Part shown: positions 46,881 to 55,901 of the stretch, one piece after another
Numbering within the stretch: position 1 is the stretch's first letter
Layout of the letters: each line of letters opens with the position of its first letter
Made by a program: the position numbers and the translations under genes
Notes under the pieces: generated by a model
Database searches by the model: none
Told to the model about the DNA's origin: nothing
Seen by the model: only the letters and a program-made list of their open reading frames with translations
Source of the DNA: Actinomycetes bacterium
GTDB lineage: Bacteria > Actinomycetota > Acidimicrobiia > Acidimicrobiales > Acidimicrobiaceae
Direction of reading: 5' to 3'
Length of the DNA stretch: 64,000 nucleotides
Assembly (NCBI GenBank): GCA_021819725.1
Contig: JAKAQR010000007.1
Span: forward strand, 73,504-137,503

Positions 46881-48440
46881 CTAGCGGCGCGCGAGACCTT
46901 TGGCGATGACCTTTAATGCGAGCGTCTCCTCTGCACCCTCAAAAATGGAGAGCACACGGGCGTCGACAAAATAACGACTGACTGGGTACTCCTCGGCGTA
47001 ACCCATGCCACCATGTAACTGCATCGCCTCCCTTGTGACCCACTCAGCCGCCCGGCAGGTATACGCTTTGGCCATTGATGCCTCGAGCGAGCCTTGATGT
47101 TGGGCGAGCAGCCGGGCAGTGGCGTAGGTCACCTGGCGGCTGGCCTGTAGGGTCGCGGCCATACGTGCAAGTTTTGCGCGACTCAGTCGGTAATTGACGA
47201 GGGGTTGTCCAAAGACTGACCGTGACTGCGCGTACGTGCACGCTGCCCCATAGGCAGCACCCATGACGCCAACGGCGCGGGCAGCTGTCTGGATTCTTCC
47301 ATTTTCGAATCCTGCCATCTGAAGATAGAATCCGCGTCCCTGACCACTCGATTCGCCGATGAGTTGGGAAGCAGGGACGAAGACGTTGGCAAAACTTACC
47401 TCAAAAGAGTGCATGCCTCGATAGCCAAGAGTGGCGATCGCCCGGCCCTCGATGACTCCACCGTTGGACTCGAAGCGAAAGCTCTCACCATCGGCGCGTG
47501 CTTTGTCGACGAGAAAGAGTGAGAGTCCTCGATGCCCGAGCCGTCGATCGGGATCGGTGCGTGCAAGTACCGCGAGGACTTCGGCGCGGCCCGCGAAGGT
47601 GCACCAGGTCTTGGTGCCGTTGATGCGCCAGCCCCCTTCGGTAGGTGTGGCCGTGGTGGTGATATTGGCGACATCAGAGCCAAAGTCTGGTTCAGTGACG
47701 GCAACGGCACCCATGAGTTCGCCGCTCGCAAGAGCGGGCAGGAAACGCTGTTTCTGTTCCTCGGTTCCGCCGGCGAGAATCGCCTTGGCGAGGATCTCGG
47801 GACGGGTGATCAATGATCCCCCAGCGCCAAGTGAGGCGCGTGAGAGCTCCTCCGTTGCGATGAGCATGGCGATCAGGTCGTCGGCGGTCTCATTCGACGA
47901 GCCACCAAACTCCTCAGGAATGGAGAGGCCAAAGGCGCCCATCTGGGCTAACTGGTCGATGATCGTGTCGGGTATATCAAGGTTGTTGCGATGGATTTCG
48001 TCGGCGAGGGGGGCAATCTTCTCATTTGCCACGCGGCGGAAGGTCTCAGCGACCAGCTCAAGATCCTCGCCCAGGTGTGCAGGTCCTGGGTCGAGGGCGA
48101 TCGCGTCGATCAACGCATCAGTGACCTGGAATTCGTCGCCGAAGACAATCTGGACGGCCGCTGGATCGATGAGACCTGCGGTCAGCAGGTCTGCAGCAGT
48201 CTCGCGAAGAGTCTGCAGGCAAAAGACGGTGGCAACCGCACGCTCTTGTTGGCCACGGTTGGCATACTCGAGCATGGTGGGTATCGCCAGTAGCGCTGAC
48301 GCAGCCGTGGCGAGTTGGTAGGCCTCCACCTGTGCAGACTCGAGTTGGCCCGAGTCTGCTAGTTGAGCGATGTGCTCATGAATGTGCTCGTTGAGGAGGT
48401 CAAGCACCGATCGAACATGGCGGAACAGGGTCTCGGTCAT
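46881..48440 (-). CDS. Acyl-CoA dehydrogenase, probable methylsuccinyl-CoA dehydrogenase
   Basis: FAD flavoprotein of 519 residues with an N-terminal helical extension of about 125 residues that ordinary acyl-CoA dehydrogenases lack. Methylsuccinyl-CoA dehydrogenases of the ethylmalonyl-CoA pathway have such an extension. The core has FGLSIPEEFGG, VTEPDFGSD, INGTKTWCTFAGRAEV, HRGLSLFLVDKA, LGYRGMHSFEVSF, ENGRIQTAARAVGV and a catalytic-glutamate loop IFEGAEETL (E501). Several of these match my recollection of proteobacterial Mcd. It would oxidise methylsuccinyl-CoA to mesaconyl-CoA. Other long acyl-CoA dehydrogenases remain possible. Confidence 0.85.
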   Translation of the reverse strand: MTETLFRHVRSVLDLLNEHIHEHIAQLADSGQLESAQVEAYQLATAASALLAIPTMLEYANRGQQERAVATVFCLQTLRETAADLLTAGLIDPAAVQIVFGDEFQVTDALIDAIALDPGPAHLGEDLELVAETFRRVANEKIAPLADEIHRNNLDIPDTIIDQLAQMGAFGLSIPEEFGGSSNETADDLIAMLIATEELSRASLGAGGSLITRPEILAKAILAGGTEEQKQRFLPALASGELMGAVAVTEPDFGSDVANITTTATPTEGGWRINGTKTWCTFAGRAEVLAVLARTDPDRRLGHRGLSLFLVDKARADGESFRFESNGGVIEGRAIATLGYRGMHSFEVSFANVFVPASQLIGESSGQGRGFYLQMAGFENGRIQTAARAVGVMGAAYGAACTYAQSRSVFGQPLVNYRLSRAKLARMAATLQASRQVTYATARLLAQHQGSLEASMAKAYTCRAAEWVTREAMQLHGGMGYAEEYPVSRYFVDARVLSIFEGAEETLALKVIAKGLARR

Positions 48441-48446
48441 CTCATG

Positions 48447-48452
48447 AGCTTA
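48447..48452 (-). promoter_or_regulatory. -10-like TAAGCT before the acyl-CoA dehydrogenase gene
   Basis: On the minus strand TAAGCT, six bases, then the ATG at 48440: the same geometry as before the malyl-CoA lyase gene. No ribosome binding site is present. The shared layout may mean common expression of the two pathway genes. Confidence 0.5.
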
Positions 48453-48484
48453 CCGGGCGGGCCGTTGGAACCTGGTGCCTGGGA

Positions 48485-49243
48485 TTAGATGATGGCGGCC
48501 GTTGCCACGGGTGCTCCGGTCGGTTGAGCCACGCCACTGGCCGGCTCAACGGTGATCGCAAACTCGAAGGCGTGGTTGCCGCCTGTGTGGAAGACGGAGA
48601 CGGTTGGATGACTGCCAAGGAGCCCGAGCGATATCGGTTTCTCATCGACGATCGCCCAGACTTGGTAGGTGGAGTTTGTCGCCAGTGGATGCATCAGGAA
48701 TGACGTGAGGACGACCTCGCCTGAGCGAAGCGCAACCACGCTGCCCACGGTGTGACCCTGCGGGTTGTCGAGGGCAAAGCGCTTGGCACCCGGCTGCAGG
48801 AGCGCAGCGGTGGCGATGGCCCTCGTAGCGGACGTCGTGACCTGTGTACTGAGCTCCGCGACCTGGTTGTGGAGGCTATGGATCGCGATGCCGAAGATGA
48901 GCGTTAAGGCAGCAGCCACAGCGAGAGCGGTCGATGCAATGATGGTCGGGATCCGCAGCCGCGAGCGTTGGGGGGGGCGAAAGGCAACGACGTCTCCGCT
49001 TCCATTGATCTCATCCTCGATCCGATCCCAGATGCCAGCGGGTGCTGGGCCGCCCTCATTGGCAAGCATGCCGAGTGTTGATCGGAGGGCGTCTACCTCT
49101 CCTCGGCAGGTGACGCAACGGCTCAGATGTGCCTCAACAGTGGCGCGTTCCTCTGGGTCGACTGCGTCAATAATATAGGCACCGAGTAGCTCCTCAGCGT
49201 CTTGGTGTTCCGTCTGATCTGCAGGATTGGTTCGTTCCATCAT
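48485..49243 (-). CDS. Zinc-finger anti-sigma factor (RskA-like)
   Basis: A 252-residue single-pass membrane protein. The N-terminal cytoplasmic anti-sigma domain holds the zinc motif in AHLSRCVTCRGEVDAL (His-x3-Cys-x2-Cys) preceded by ELLGAYIIDAVDPEER. A membrane helix (IPTIIASTALAVAAALTLIF) and an extracytoplasmic RskA-type domain (TSFLMHPLATNSTYQVWAIV, EFAITVEPASG) follow. It should hold the partner sigma factor inactive until proteolysis. ATG 49243 overlaps the sigma stop as ATGA with GGAGG upstream. Confidence 0.93.
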   Translation of the reverse strand: MMERTNPADQTEHQDAEELLGAYIIDAVDPEERATVEAHLSRCVTCRGEVDALRSTLGMLANEGGPAPAGIWDRIEDEINGSGDVVAFRPPQRSRLRIPTIIASTALAVAAALTLIFGIAIHSLHNQVAELSTQVTTSATRAIATAALLQPGAKRFALDNPQGHTVGSVVALRSGEVVLTSFLMHPLATNSTYQVWAIVDEKPISLGLLGSHPTVSVFHTGGNHAFEFAITVEPASGVAQPTGAPVATAAII

Positions 49244-49860
49244 GCCTCCACCGTCTTCCACTGTGCAAGTGCATCGTTCATTCGTTTGAGCCCAGATCGG
49301 ATGCGCGTCTTGACGGTGCCCTCAGGCTGTTCGAGACGCTGAGCGACCTCGCGATAGGTGAGCCCATGGAAAAAGGCGAGTTCGATAGCTCTGCGTTCAT
49401 CTTGGGGGAGGGTCTGGAGTGCCTCGCGCACCGCCTCGCGATCGGCAAGGTCACCGAACTCATGGTCGATATCATAAGAGGTGGCAGCGATGGTCGCGGT
49501 ATCGTTCTGTTCGCGACGCTTCCGGGCCTCTTCGGATCGAATGACGTCCACTGATCGACGGTGAGTCTGCATCAATAAGAAAGTACGTAACGTGCCACGA
49601 GCGGAGTCATAGCGCTCCGGTTCGTTCCAGAGCCGTACAAACAGCTCCTGGGTGACCTCCTCGGCCAGCGCTTGATCGCGCGTGACGCGCTTGGCAAGCG
49701 CGTGCACCGCACCTCCATGCCGCCGGAAGATCTCTGCCAATGCATCTTGGTTGTAGCGCGCTACTGCGACAACAAGTGCGGCATCGCTGATTTCGTGTAG
49801 TTGTGGTTCTATGACCCTACTTCGACGCCGACGGCCAGGTTGGATGGAGGTATTGTTCAT
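49240..49860 (-). CDS. ECF RNA polymerase sigma factor (SigK/RpoE-like)
   Basis: A 206-residue sigma-70 family member with only regions 2 and 4. Region 2 is ALAEIFRRHGGAVHALAKRV through EEVTQELFVRLWNEPERYDS and LRTFLLMQTHRRSVDVIR. Region 4 is LPQDERRAIELAFFHGLTYR and VAQRLEQPEGTVKTRIRSGL. It recruits core polymerase to stress or envelope promoters, which are not identifiable here. Coupling to the downstream RskA-like gene is typical. It lies 6 bp after a hypothetical gene and may share a transcript with the helicase-nuclease genes upstream. Confidence 0.94.
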   Translation of the reverse strand: MNNTSIQPGRRRRSRVIEPQLHEISDAALVVAVARYNQDALAEIFRRHGGAVHALAKRVTRDQALAEEVTQELFVRLWNEPERYDSARGTLRTFLLMQTHRRSVDVIRSEEARKRREQNDTATIAATSYDIDHEFGDLADREAVREALQTLPQDERRAIELAFFHGLTYREVAQRLEQPEGTVKTRIRSGLKRMNDALAQWKTVEA

Positions 49861-49866
49861 CTGGAC

Positions 49867-50406
49867 TCACTCGATGAGCTTGAGAAGAAAAAGACTGACA
49901 TCGTTGGCGCGGTCGAGCGTGTCGTCAATCGCCTCCTCACCCTCGGTGATCTTGGCGAGGGAGACGGAGCGTCTGGCAGTCACGCTGATGGCTCGCTCTG
50001 GAGTGGCTGCGGGTGATCCGTAGCTGTCGGTCGCCGCCACTTCGAGAGGGAGCGACATGCCGGTGAGACCTGCGAGGTTGAGCGCCAAATTCAGAAGGTC
50101 GATGGAACCGGCGGGGAGGGTCCAGGTGAGGGTCAACGGGAAGAAGAACTCATCCGGAACCGAGTTCGGCTCGGAGGCGGTAGCAAAGGCGTCATCGAAG
50201 GCGAGCAACACACGAGGATCAACATCCAAGGCGAGGTGGAGCTCCATCGGGGATCCGCAGCCGGATTCGGGATGGAGATCGACCTCCCACCACTGTCGGA
50301 GTGAATAGGTCTCCATGAAGTGACGTTCGTCATGGACATGGAAGCCGTGGTGGATGGCTTGCCCCTTGACTTCCGTGATGAACCCTGCGAGATCGATGGT
50401 AGACAC
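49867..50406 (-). CDS. Hypothetical protein upstream of the ECF sigma gene
   Basis: A 179-residue soluble protein, not recognised. It begins STIDLAGFITEVKGQAIHHG, then HFMETYSLRQWWEVDLHPES and a beta-rich middle (ELHLALDVDPRVLLAFDD, FPLTLTWTLP), and ends with an acidic helix (ITEGEEAIDDTLDRANDVSL). There is no signal peptide or membrane helix. The GTG start is 2 bp after the AddA-like stop and its stop is 6 bp before the sigma gene, so it is in the same transcription unit as both. It might be a regulator or substrate of either, but nothing in the sequence decides. Confidence 0.75.
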   Translation of the reverse strand: MSTIDLAGFITEVKGQAIHHGFHVHDERHFMETYSLRQWWEVDLHPESGCGSPMELHLALDVDPRVLLAFDDAFATASEPNSVPDEFFFPLTLTWTLPAGSIDLLNLALNLAGLTGMSLPLEVAATDSYGSPAATPERAISVTARRSVSLAKITEGEEAIDDTLDRANDVSLFLLKLIE

Positions 50407-50408
50407 GG

Positions 50409-53400
50409 TTAAAGCCTATGGTCTTCTCGTTGGATCCAATGACAGGTACGCGCTTGACGGCAATGACGACAGCTCGCGGCTCGGTCTCGTCGAGGTCCAC
50501 ACGGACATTCGGAGAGTTCACGAAGTAGGGATGGTAGTTCGCGCTCAATCTGGCCCAGCTCGGCGGAGGAGAGCCAGTGGATTCGTGATTGCGTGAGGTA
50601 GAGGATGCCTGCTCGTAGTCCCGGGTGTTCGGCGTGAGCAAGGCTCAAGCCGGTCAAATCTCCCTCCGATAGGGTGAGGTCGATGACCGAATCTTCGTCG
50701 GAGAGAAAGGGACCCCACTGGAGAGACCAGGAGCAGACCGTCGACGTTCCGTAGCGTAGTGCTGGAGCGGTCCGCAGATGGGAGGTGAGAAGTTCCTGGT
50801 AGTAGCCGACCTGTTGGATCAGTTCCTCAGCCCGCGAAGTCGGCAACCAGTCAAGATCGCTGCTGAGAAGGGGTAGTCCCTCGGTCGCGCGCTCGAGTAG
50901 GAGTCGCCTGAGTCGATCGCTCCTTCCCATTGGTGTCTCTGTCGTCGCCAACAGGAGCGGACAGCGACGAAAGTCTGTGAGATCCCGACTTGCCAGGGTC
51001 TGGTGTACGTGTCGTGAGGGGGCGGACAGATCGACGCTTGAGGGGCGATAGCGTGGAGCCTCGGTGCCCGCGACGACTCGAGGGACAGGGGGAGCCAGAT
51101 TCGTGGGCAGTTGCGTGATCTCGGCGTATTCACCGATCTGGTCGAGGAGTGTGCTGACCCGATCTCGGGAAGCGAGGGCAAGGATCAGGTGGTCACGAGC
51201 CCGTGTAGTGGCGACGTACCAACGTCGACGTTCTTCGAGCAACTCCTCCTCGCGTTGGAGTTCGTTAATCCACGAGAGATGGCCAGAGTGTTCGTCTTGG
51301 AGCTTGAAGGCGATGCCACGATGCGGGTCGATGGCGAGCGAAGGTGCTGGGCGAGGGCTTCGATCGAGGTCGATCACGATCGTGATCGGCCATTCCAAAC
51401 CCTTAGAGGCGTGTACCGTCACCAGCGAGATCGAATCCTCTGCTTCGACGGGTGGGCGGGCGATTCGCGCACCATCGCGGATGGCAAAACGCAGGTAGCG
51501 GATGATATCGTTGGTATCAAAACCCTTACTCGCACGCTCGTCGACGAGGTCAAGCAGAGCAATCCAATCGGCGCGACGTCGCTGCGGATGGTTTAAGCCG
51601 GCAAGAATCTCGGGGTAGAGAAGGATGTCGCCGACCAGCGCAAGCTGGTCGCTTGGGGACAGACTGGTGGGAGAGAAGGGAAGGCGCGCGATCGGTTCGA
51701 TACGCGGGTCATCTCGGAGGTGGTCAAGGAGAAAACTGAACCACGAACTCGATCGTTCCTTTGCTCCACCTAACTCCGCAAGTTCCACGTCGCTCAACCC
51801 AACCATTGGGGAACGCATGAGTGCGAGGCAGGAGAGATTCTCATGAGGGTTCGCGCAGAACGAGAGCATCGTCACGACGTCCGCCGCCTCCTGGCTAGCG
51901 AGGAGCCGACCTCCACCGACGATATTCGCGGGCAGCTGGAGCCGCTGGAGCTCCTCGGCGACTCGGTCCAACATATCCCAACTGGCGGAGATGATGGCGA
52001 TGTCTTGGGGTTTGACCTGGCGAAGGTTACCGGTGGTTGGGTCGGCGATCACAAAGGGCTCTTCGAGTAGATTGAGAATTCGATCGCCGATACGTTCGGA
52101 GAGGACTCGCCGTCGCTCGGCCATGGTGGCATCGCTCGTCTCATCAACCACCATGACTTCCACCGGGGGGCGTGCGTACTCGGTGGTGCGCATGGGGCGC
52201 AGCGCCTCATAGCCTGGAATGAGCGTCGCAAAGGTGTTGTTGACGAGCTCTACGAGCGCAGGGACGGTACGGTAGTTCTCGTCGAGCGTTACATGCTCCT
52301 GGCTCAAGGCAATCTGTTGCGCAAAGAGCTCCGGGTCCGCGCCCCGGAAACGATAGAGCGACTGTTTGGCGTCACCGACTGCGGAGAGGGTGGCATGACG
52401 GCTAAGGCGTTCGAGTAGCTGGTACTGGAGCGGACTGATATCTTGTACTTCGTCGACCAGAATAGCTCGCCACCGATCCGTGAGTTCCTCACGGACAAAC
52501 TCGTTATTGAGCGCTTTGAGCGCATGCGTCTCCAGGTCAGCAAAGTCGACGATGCCCTGCGCTGCCTTGATCTCGTCGAGCTGGGTCGCCACGATCTCTA
52601 CAGCTGCACGGACGGCCTCTACGATGACTTGGTTGCGGTCGTCGATCTCATTCCAACCGATACGGACGTAGTCGGGCAGTCCCTTGATCTGTTCCTGGAG
52701 GATCCTGAGATCTTCTTTGACCTGGTCGTATTCTCCTGGAAGCCAATTTTTAGCCGAGCCACCTCGGCGATTCAACGCCGAGAGTACTATCCAGCCTTCA
52801 TGATCTCCTTGGCGTAACAGCTGCAACCCTCGTAGCGCTGTGCGTCTGGTCTGTTCGATGAGGTCGGTTTCGCGCAGAGCCTGGTGCTGCGCTAACGCTG
52901 CCTCAAGTTCTGCCCAGGGCCCGGTGGTGATGGCCGCTTGTTGGGCGTCGTGGATGGCCGCTTTGATCGTGGCGATGTCCATGGCGCCAGCACTCCGGAA
53001 GCGCTCAAGATCTTTGAGACAAATCGTGACGAAGGACTTTAAGGTGGAGTAGTCGATCAGTTCGTAGGTGGTTGGAGGGATCCGTTCGAGGAGGTGGGGC
53101 AGCTCAAGGGAGAGTAGCTGGCGGTAACTGGTCTCGTCAATGACCTCGAAGTCGAAGTCGAGTTCGGATTCGACCGGAAACTCGGTGCAGAGGTGTTGAC
53201 AGAGGGAGTCAATGGTACCGATCGGTGCAACCTCGACCTCCAGCACCCTTGGGTCGTTGGCACGGTATCGTTCGCGCATTTGGCTCAGGATACGATGGCG
53301 AAGTTCAGCTGCAGCTCGGACAGTGAAGGTGACCGCGACGATAGAGAGAGGTCGTAACCCCGCTTCAACATGAGCGAGATAGCGGGCAGCCATCGTCTGG

Positions 53401-53483
53401 GTTTTTCCGGTCCCAGCTCCAGCTGAGATCGCGACGTCCCCACCGCTGGTGACCGCTTGGCGTTGACGATCGCTCAGCTGCAT
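50409..53483 (-). CDS. UvrD-family helicase, AddA-like
   Basis: Superfamily 1 helicase of 1024 residues. Q-motif LSDRQRQAV, Walker A SAGAGTGKTQT (22-28 core), DEXX box AILVDEVQDISPLQYQLL, motif III VGDAKQSLYRFRGAD, motif V VTVHASKGLEWP and motif VI RRRWYVATTRARDHLIL are complete. With the adjacent nuclease it should process double-strand DNA ends for recombination. The C-terminal PD-(D/E)XK nuclease of true AddA is not intact: no GxxDL...DYK is found, and the end holds a CPC...CRHC...C cluster instead. ATG 53483 follows CCGAGG; the longer frame to 53555 lacks a site. Confidence 0.9.
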   Translation of the reverse strand: MQLSDRQRQAVTSGGDVAISAGAGTGKTQTMAARYLAHVEAGLRPLSIVAVTFTVRAAAELRHRILSQMRERYRANDPRVLEVEVAPIGTIDSLCQHLCTEFPVESELDFDFEVIDETSYRQLLSLELPHLLERIPPTTYELIDYSTLKSFVTICLKDLERFRSAGAMDIATIKAAIHDAQQAAITTGPWAELEAALAQHQALRETDLIEQTRRTALRGLQLLRQGDHEGWIVLSALNRRGGSAKNWLPGEYDQVKEDLRILQEQIKGLPDYVRIGWNEIDDRNQVIVEAVRAAVEIVATQLDEIKAAQGIVDFADLETHALKALNNEFVREELTDRWRAILVDEVQDISPLQYQLLERLSRHATLSAVGDAKQSLYRFRGADPELFAQQIALSQEHVTLDENYRTVPALVELVNNTFATLIPGYEALRPMRTTEYARPPVEVMVVDETSDATMAERRRVLSERIGDRILNLLEEPFVIADPTTGNLRQVKPQDIAIISASWDMLDRVAEELQRLQLPANIVGGGRLLASQEAADVVTMLSFCANPHENLSCLALMRSPMVGLSDVELAELGGAKERSSSWFSFLLDHLRDDPRIEPIARLPFSPTSLSPSDQLALVGDILLYPEILAGLNHPQRRRADWIALLDLVDERASKGFDTNDIIRYLRFAIRDGARIARPPVEAEDSISLVTVHASKGLEWPITIVIDLDRSPRPAPSLAIDPHRGIAFKLQDEHSGHLSWINELQREEELLEERRRWYVATTRARDHLILALASRDRVSTLLDQIGEYAEITQLPTNLAPPVPRVVAGTEAPRYRPSSVDLSAPSRHVHQTLASRDLTDFRRCPLLLATTETPMGRSDRLRRLLLERATEGLPLLSSDLDWLPTSRAEELIQQVGYYQELLTSHLRTAPALRYGTSTVCSWSLQWGPFLSDEDSVIDLTLSEGDLTGLSLAHAEHPGLRAGILYLTQSRIHWLSSAELGQIERELPSLLRELSECPCGPRRDRAASCRHCRQARTCHWIQREDHRL

Positions 53484-53567
53484 GGTCGCCTCGGTGGACG
53501 GCAGGAGGTGGCGACTTCGTTTTGGTCGATCCTGTGTCGCGAAGTGATACGCCAAAGAGGTTGGAGC

Positions 53568-55901
53568 TTAGCCAGCATTTCGGCTCGCGATGCGACAGGT
53601 CTGTGCGAAGTCGCAGTAGGTGCACGCCTTGCGATCGATGTCAGGAGCAACCGCAAAATCACCATTCTCGAGACGAGTGAGCAGGCGGGCCGCTGCCTCC
53701 TTTGCGGGTTCCTCGCCCTTGGTGATCCCTGGCGCTTTGACGAATGTGCCACGTTTCACTAGGCAGTACTTCGCACCGACGACGTGCTTGCCTTGGCCCT
53801 CCACTAGTTGGGTATAGACAGAGAGCTGTACATCGACCTTGAGACGACCCTCGGCGTCTTGGATGCCCGTTGGTACTGACTTTGAAAACTTATAATCGAT
53901 GATCGCGTAGTCGTTTGGTCCGACGTGATCGAGGCGGTCGATACGGCCTTGTACCGGGATCTCATGCCAATAGCCATTGAGCGCGAGTTCGACCTGGGTC
54001 CCCAAAGCACCCAGCGAAAACTCTGGATTCGCGACCAGCGTCTCGAGTTGCTTGGCGATCTCGGCCCGAATCGGCAACCAGTTAGGTGTGTACTTCGTCA
54101 ACGTTACTGGGGCGTGTTGTTCAAGCAGCTCCTCAAGGACTTGACGAGGTACTGGCTCGGGCGTCGTGACCAACGTCTCAAGGAGCGTATGCACGAGCTG
54201 CCCGAGTGTTCGAGGGTCGGGTTCATTTGTCTCATCGTCCGGCGCCCGAACACGGAGGCGGTGTTTGACAAACCAGCGGAATGGGCACTGGCCGAGATCC
54301 TCGAGCTGGGTCGCTGAGAGTTGTCCAAAGGCAAGCGGACCAACCTTGCCAGAGAAGTCTGAGGATTCGACGTTACGAATACGTGATCGCTCGATCGCTA
54401 GCGCGTGGTCGCGTCGGACTTTGATCTCCGGATGGGTGGTGTCAAACGCCACCCGTTCCATGGGGAGCACACCATAGGGGGGTGGTGCACTTGTGGGTTG
54501 CAGCCCAAGTTCTTCGAGGAGCAGACTTGCAAGGGTGCGTTCATTCTCGATCCGCTGGGGGGCGGTGATGATGAGCTCTTCGGTGGCGGCATGGAACATG
54601 CCGATCGCTTGTGCACGTTGCCACTGGACGAGTTCTGCAGTGGTGGGCAGCCCATCGACACGGTCGCGTATTGCAAGCGGGAGGAGCGGGTTGTTGGAGA
54701 GTTCAGGGGGAAGATGGCGATCGACACCACCCAGGACAAAGACGATTCGATGCTGGCCGATGGGCTGACCGGTGTTGGCCACCGTAATCCCCTCTGTTCC
54801 TGCTTTCTCCGCGAGTGTCATGGCGCCAAGACGGTCACGAACAGCGTCGAGGAACTGGGACAAGGTGTCCACCGACGCGGTAGTTGGCAGAGACGGTTGG
54901 AGTTGGGCGAAGAGCTCCGCTCGCAGCGTTTGATCCATGGAGTTGATCTGCGCACTCGCATTTGGATCAGCCATCATCTTGTCGAGCAGCTCCAGAAGCC
55001 ATTCGAGCAAACGATCCCAGGTGTCGGGTGGTGCTTGGTCGGCGATGAGGTTGGCGAGTAGCCGACTTCGGTGGGCTGATCCAACCACATGACCGACCTG
55101 GAGAAGGTCCAAGAGTTCGAGGAGGTGGCGACCGAGAGTTGTTTGGGATGCCTGGCGTTGCTGGTGGAGGATGAGAGGAAGGCGATAGGCGCGGCTGTAG
55201 TGCCGAAGGGCGCGGTGGTAGTGCCGGCTGTTGGGGAGGTAGATGACAAGATCTTGCATCCGGAAGGCTCCGGTGTGGAGCCGAGCCAGAATCTCGGCGA
55301 GCGTCCACGACACCTCTTGATCGGGATCCGTGAAATGGTAGATCTGCGTGGCGCTGGTGACCTGTGGGTGGTCATCGAAGTGACCATGGAGATCAAAACC
55401 GTCTCGGGTGAGGCCTTTGATCACTCTCGCGCTTGCAGGATCAAGGTCAGGTGAGCGCCACTTGGCTATTGTGAGGAGGGCATGGTCCGCTCCAGCCGAT
55501 ACCAGGTCGGCGATTTCGGCCTCCGACAGGAGATCGAAACCTAGTCTTGCTCGTGTCCAGTGCGGCCCGTTGACGATCGACTCATCGCGGGTCACCGAAG
55601 GAAAGTGATTCTGAAAATCGCTGAGGAGGCTGGCCATCTTCTTGCCGTGATAACCGGCTTGGGCGAGGGTTGCAACCGTGACATTGAATCGATCGAGTTC
55701 GAGGAGCGCCGCTCTGACCCGTTCTCGATGGGTGCTGCGAACATCGGCTCGCGTGAGGAGCCATTGATCGAGTTGGTGCAGCCTCGCCTGGGTCCCAGGT
55801 AGCCGACTGATCAGCGTCTCTGTGCTTGTTCCAACGCTTGCATCTTCGTCGACGAAAGCAATGGTTCCGGGTCGCTTCGCGGTATTGGCCACCTCGTTCA
55901 C
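53568..55901 (-). CDS. PD-(D/E)XK nuclease, AddB/RecB-like
   Basis: A 777-residue partner of the AddA-like helicase. The C-terminal third is an AddB-type nuclease: LGQCPFRWFVKHR (first Cys, near 537), the catalytic GRIDRLDHVGPNDYAIIDYK with metal-binding Asp and Lys near 650-667, and CTYCDFAQTC (about 757-766) completing a four-Cys iron-sulphur site. The N-terminal two thirds resemble an inactive helicase with no clear Walker A. The start is a GTG, with TACACT seven bases upstream and no ribosome binding site, so a leaderless message is possible. Confidence 0.87.
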   Translation of the reverse strand: MNEVANTAKRPGTIAFVDEDASVGTSTETLISRLPGTQARLHQLDQWLLTRADVRSTHRERVRAALLELDRFNVTVATLAQAGYHGKKMASLLSDFQNHFPSVTRDESIVNGPHWTRARLGFDLLSEAEIADLVSAGADHALLTIAKWRSPDLDPASARVIKGLTRDGFDLHGHFDDHPQVTSATQIYHFTDPDQEVSWTLAEILARLHTGAFRMQDLVIYLPNSRHYHRALRHYSRAYRLPLILHQQRQASQTTLGRHLLELLDLLQVGHVVGSAHRSRLLANLIADQAPPDTWDRLLEWLLELLDKMMADPNASAQINSMDQTLRAELFAQLQPSLPTTASVDTLSQFLDAVRDRLGAMTLAEKAGTEGITVANTGQPIGQHRIVFVLGGVDRHLPPELSNNPLLPLAIRDRVDGLPTTAELVQWQRAQAIGMFHAATEELIITAPQRIENERTLASLLLEELGLQPTSAPPPYGVLPMERVAFDTTHPEIKVRRDHALAIERSRIRNVESSDFSGKVGPLAFGQLSATQLEDLGQCPFRWFVKHRLRVRAPDDETNEPDPRTLGQLVHTLLETLVTTPEPVPRQVLEELLEQHAPVTLTKYTPNWLPIRAEIAKQLETLVANPEFSLGALGTQVELALNGYWHEIPVQGRIDRLDHVGPNDYAIIDYKFSKSVPTGIQDAEGRLKVDVQLSVYTQLVEGQGKHVVGAKYCLVKRGTFVKAPGITKGEEPAKEAAARLLTRLENGDFAVAPDIDRKACTYCDFAQTCRIASRNAG

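Noticed and set aside
47431..48321. 296-codon plus-strand open frame opposite the acyl-CoA dehydrogenase gene
   Set aside because: It lies wholly antisense to a well-matched gene, and its product is Ser/Arg/Ala-rich without domain motifs: a shadow of GC-rich coding sequence.
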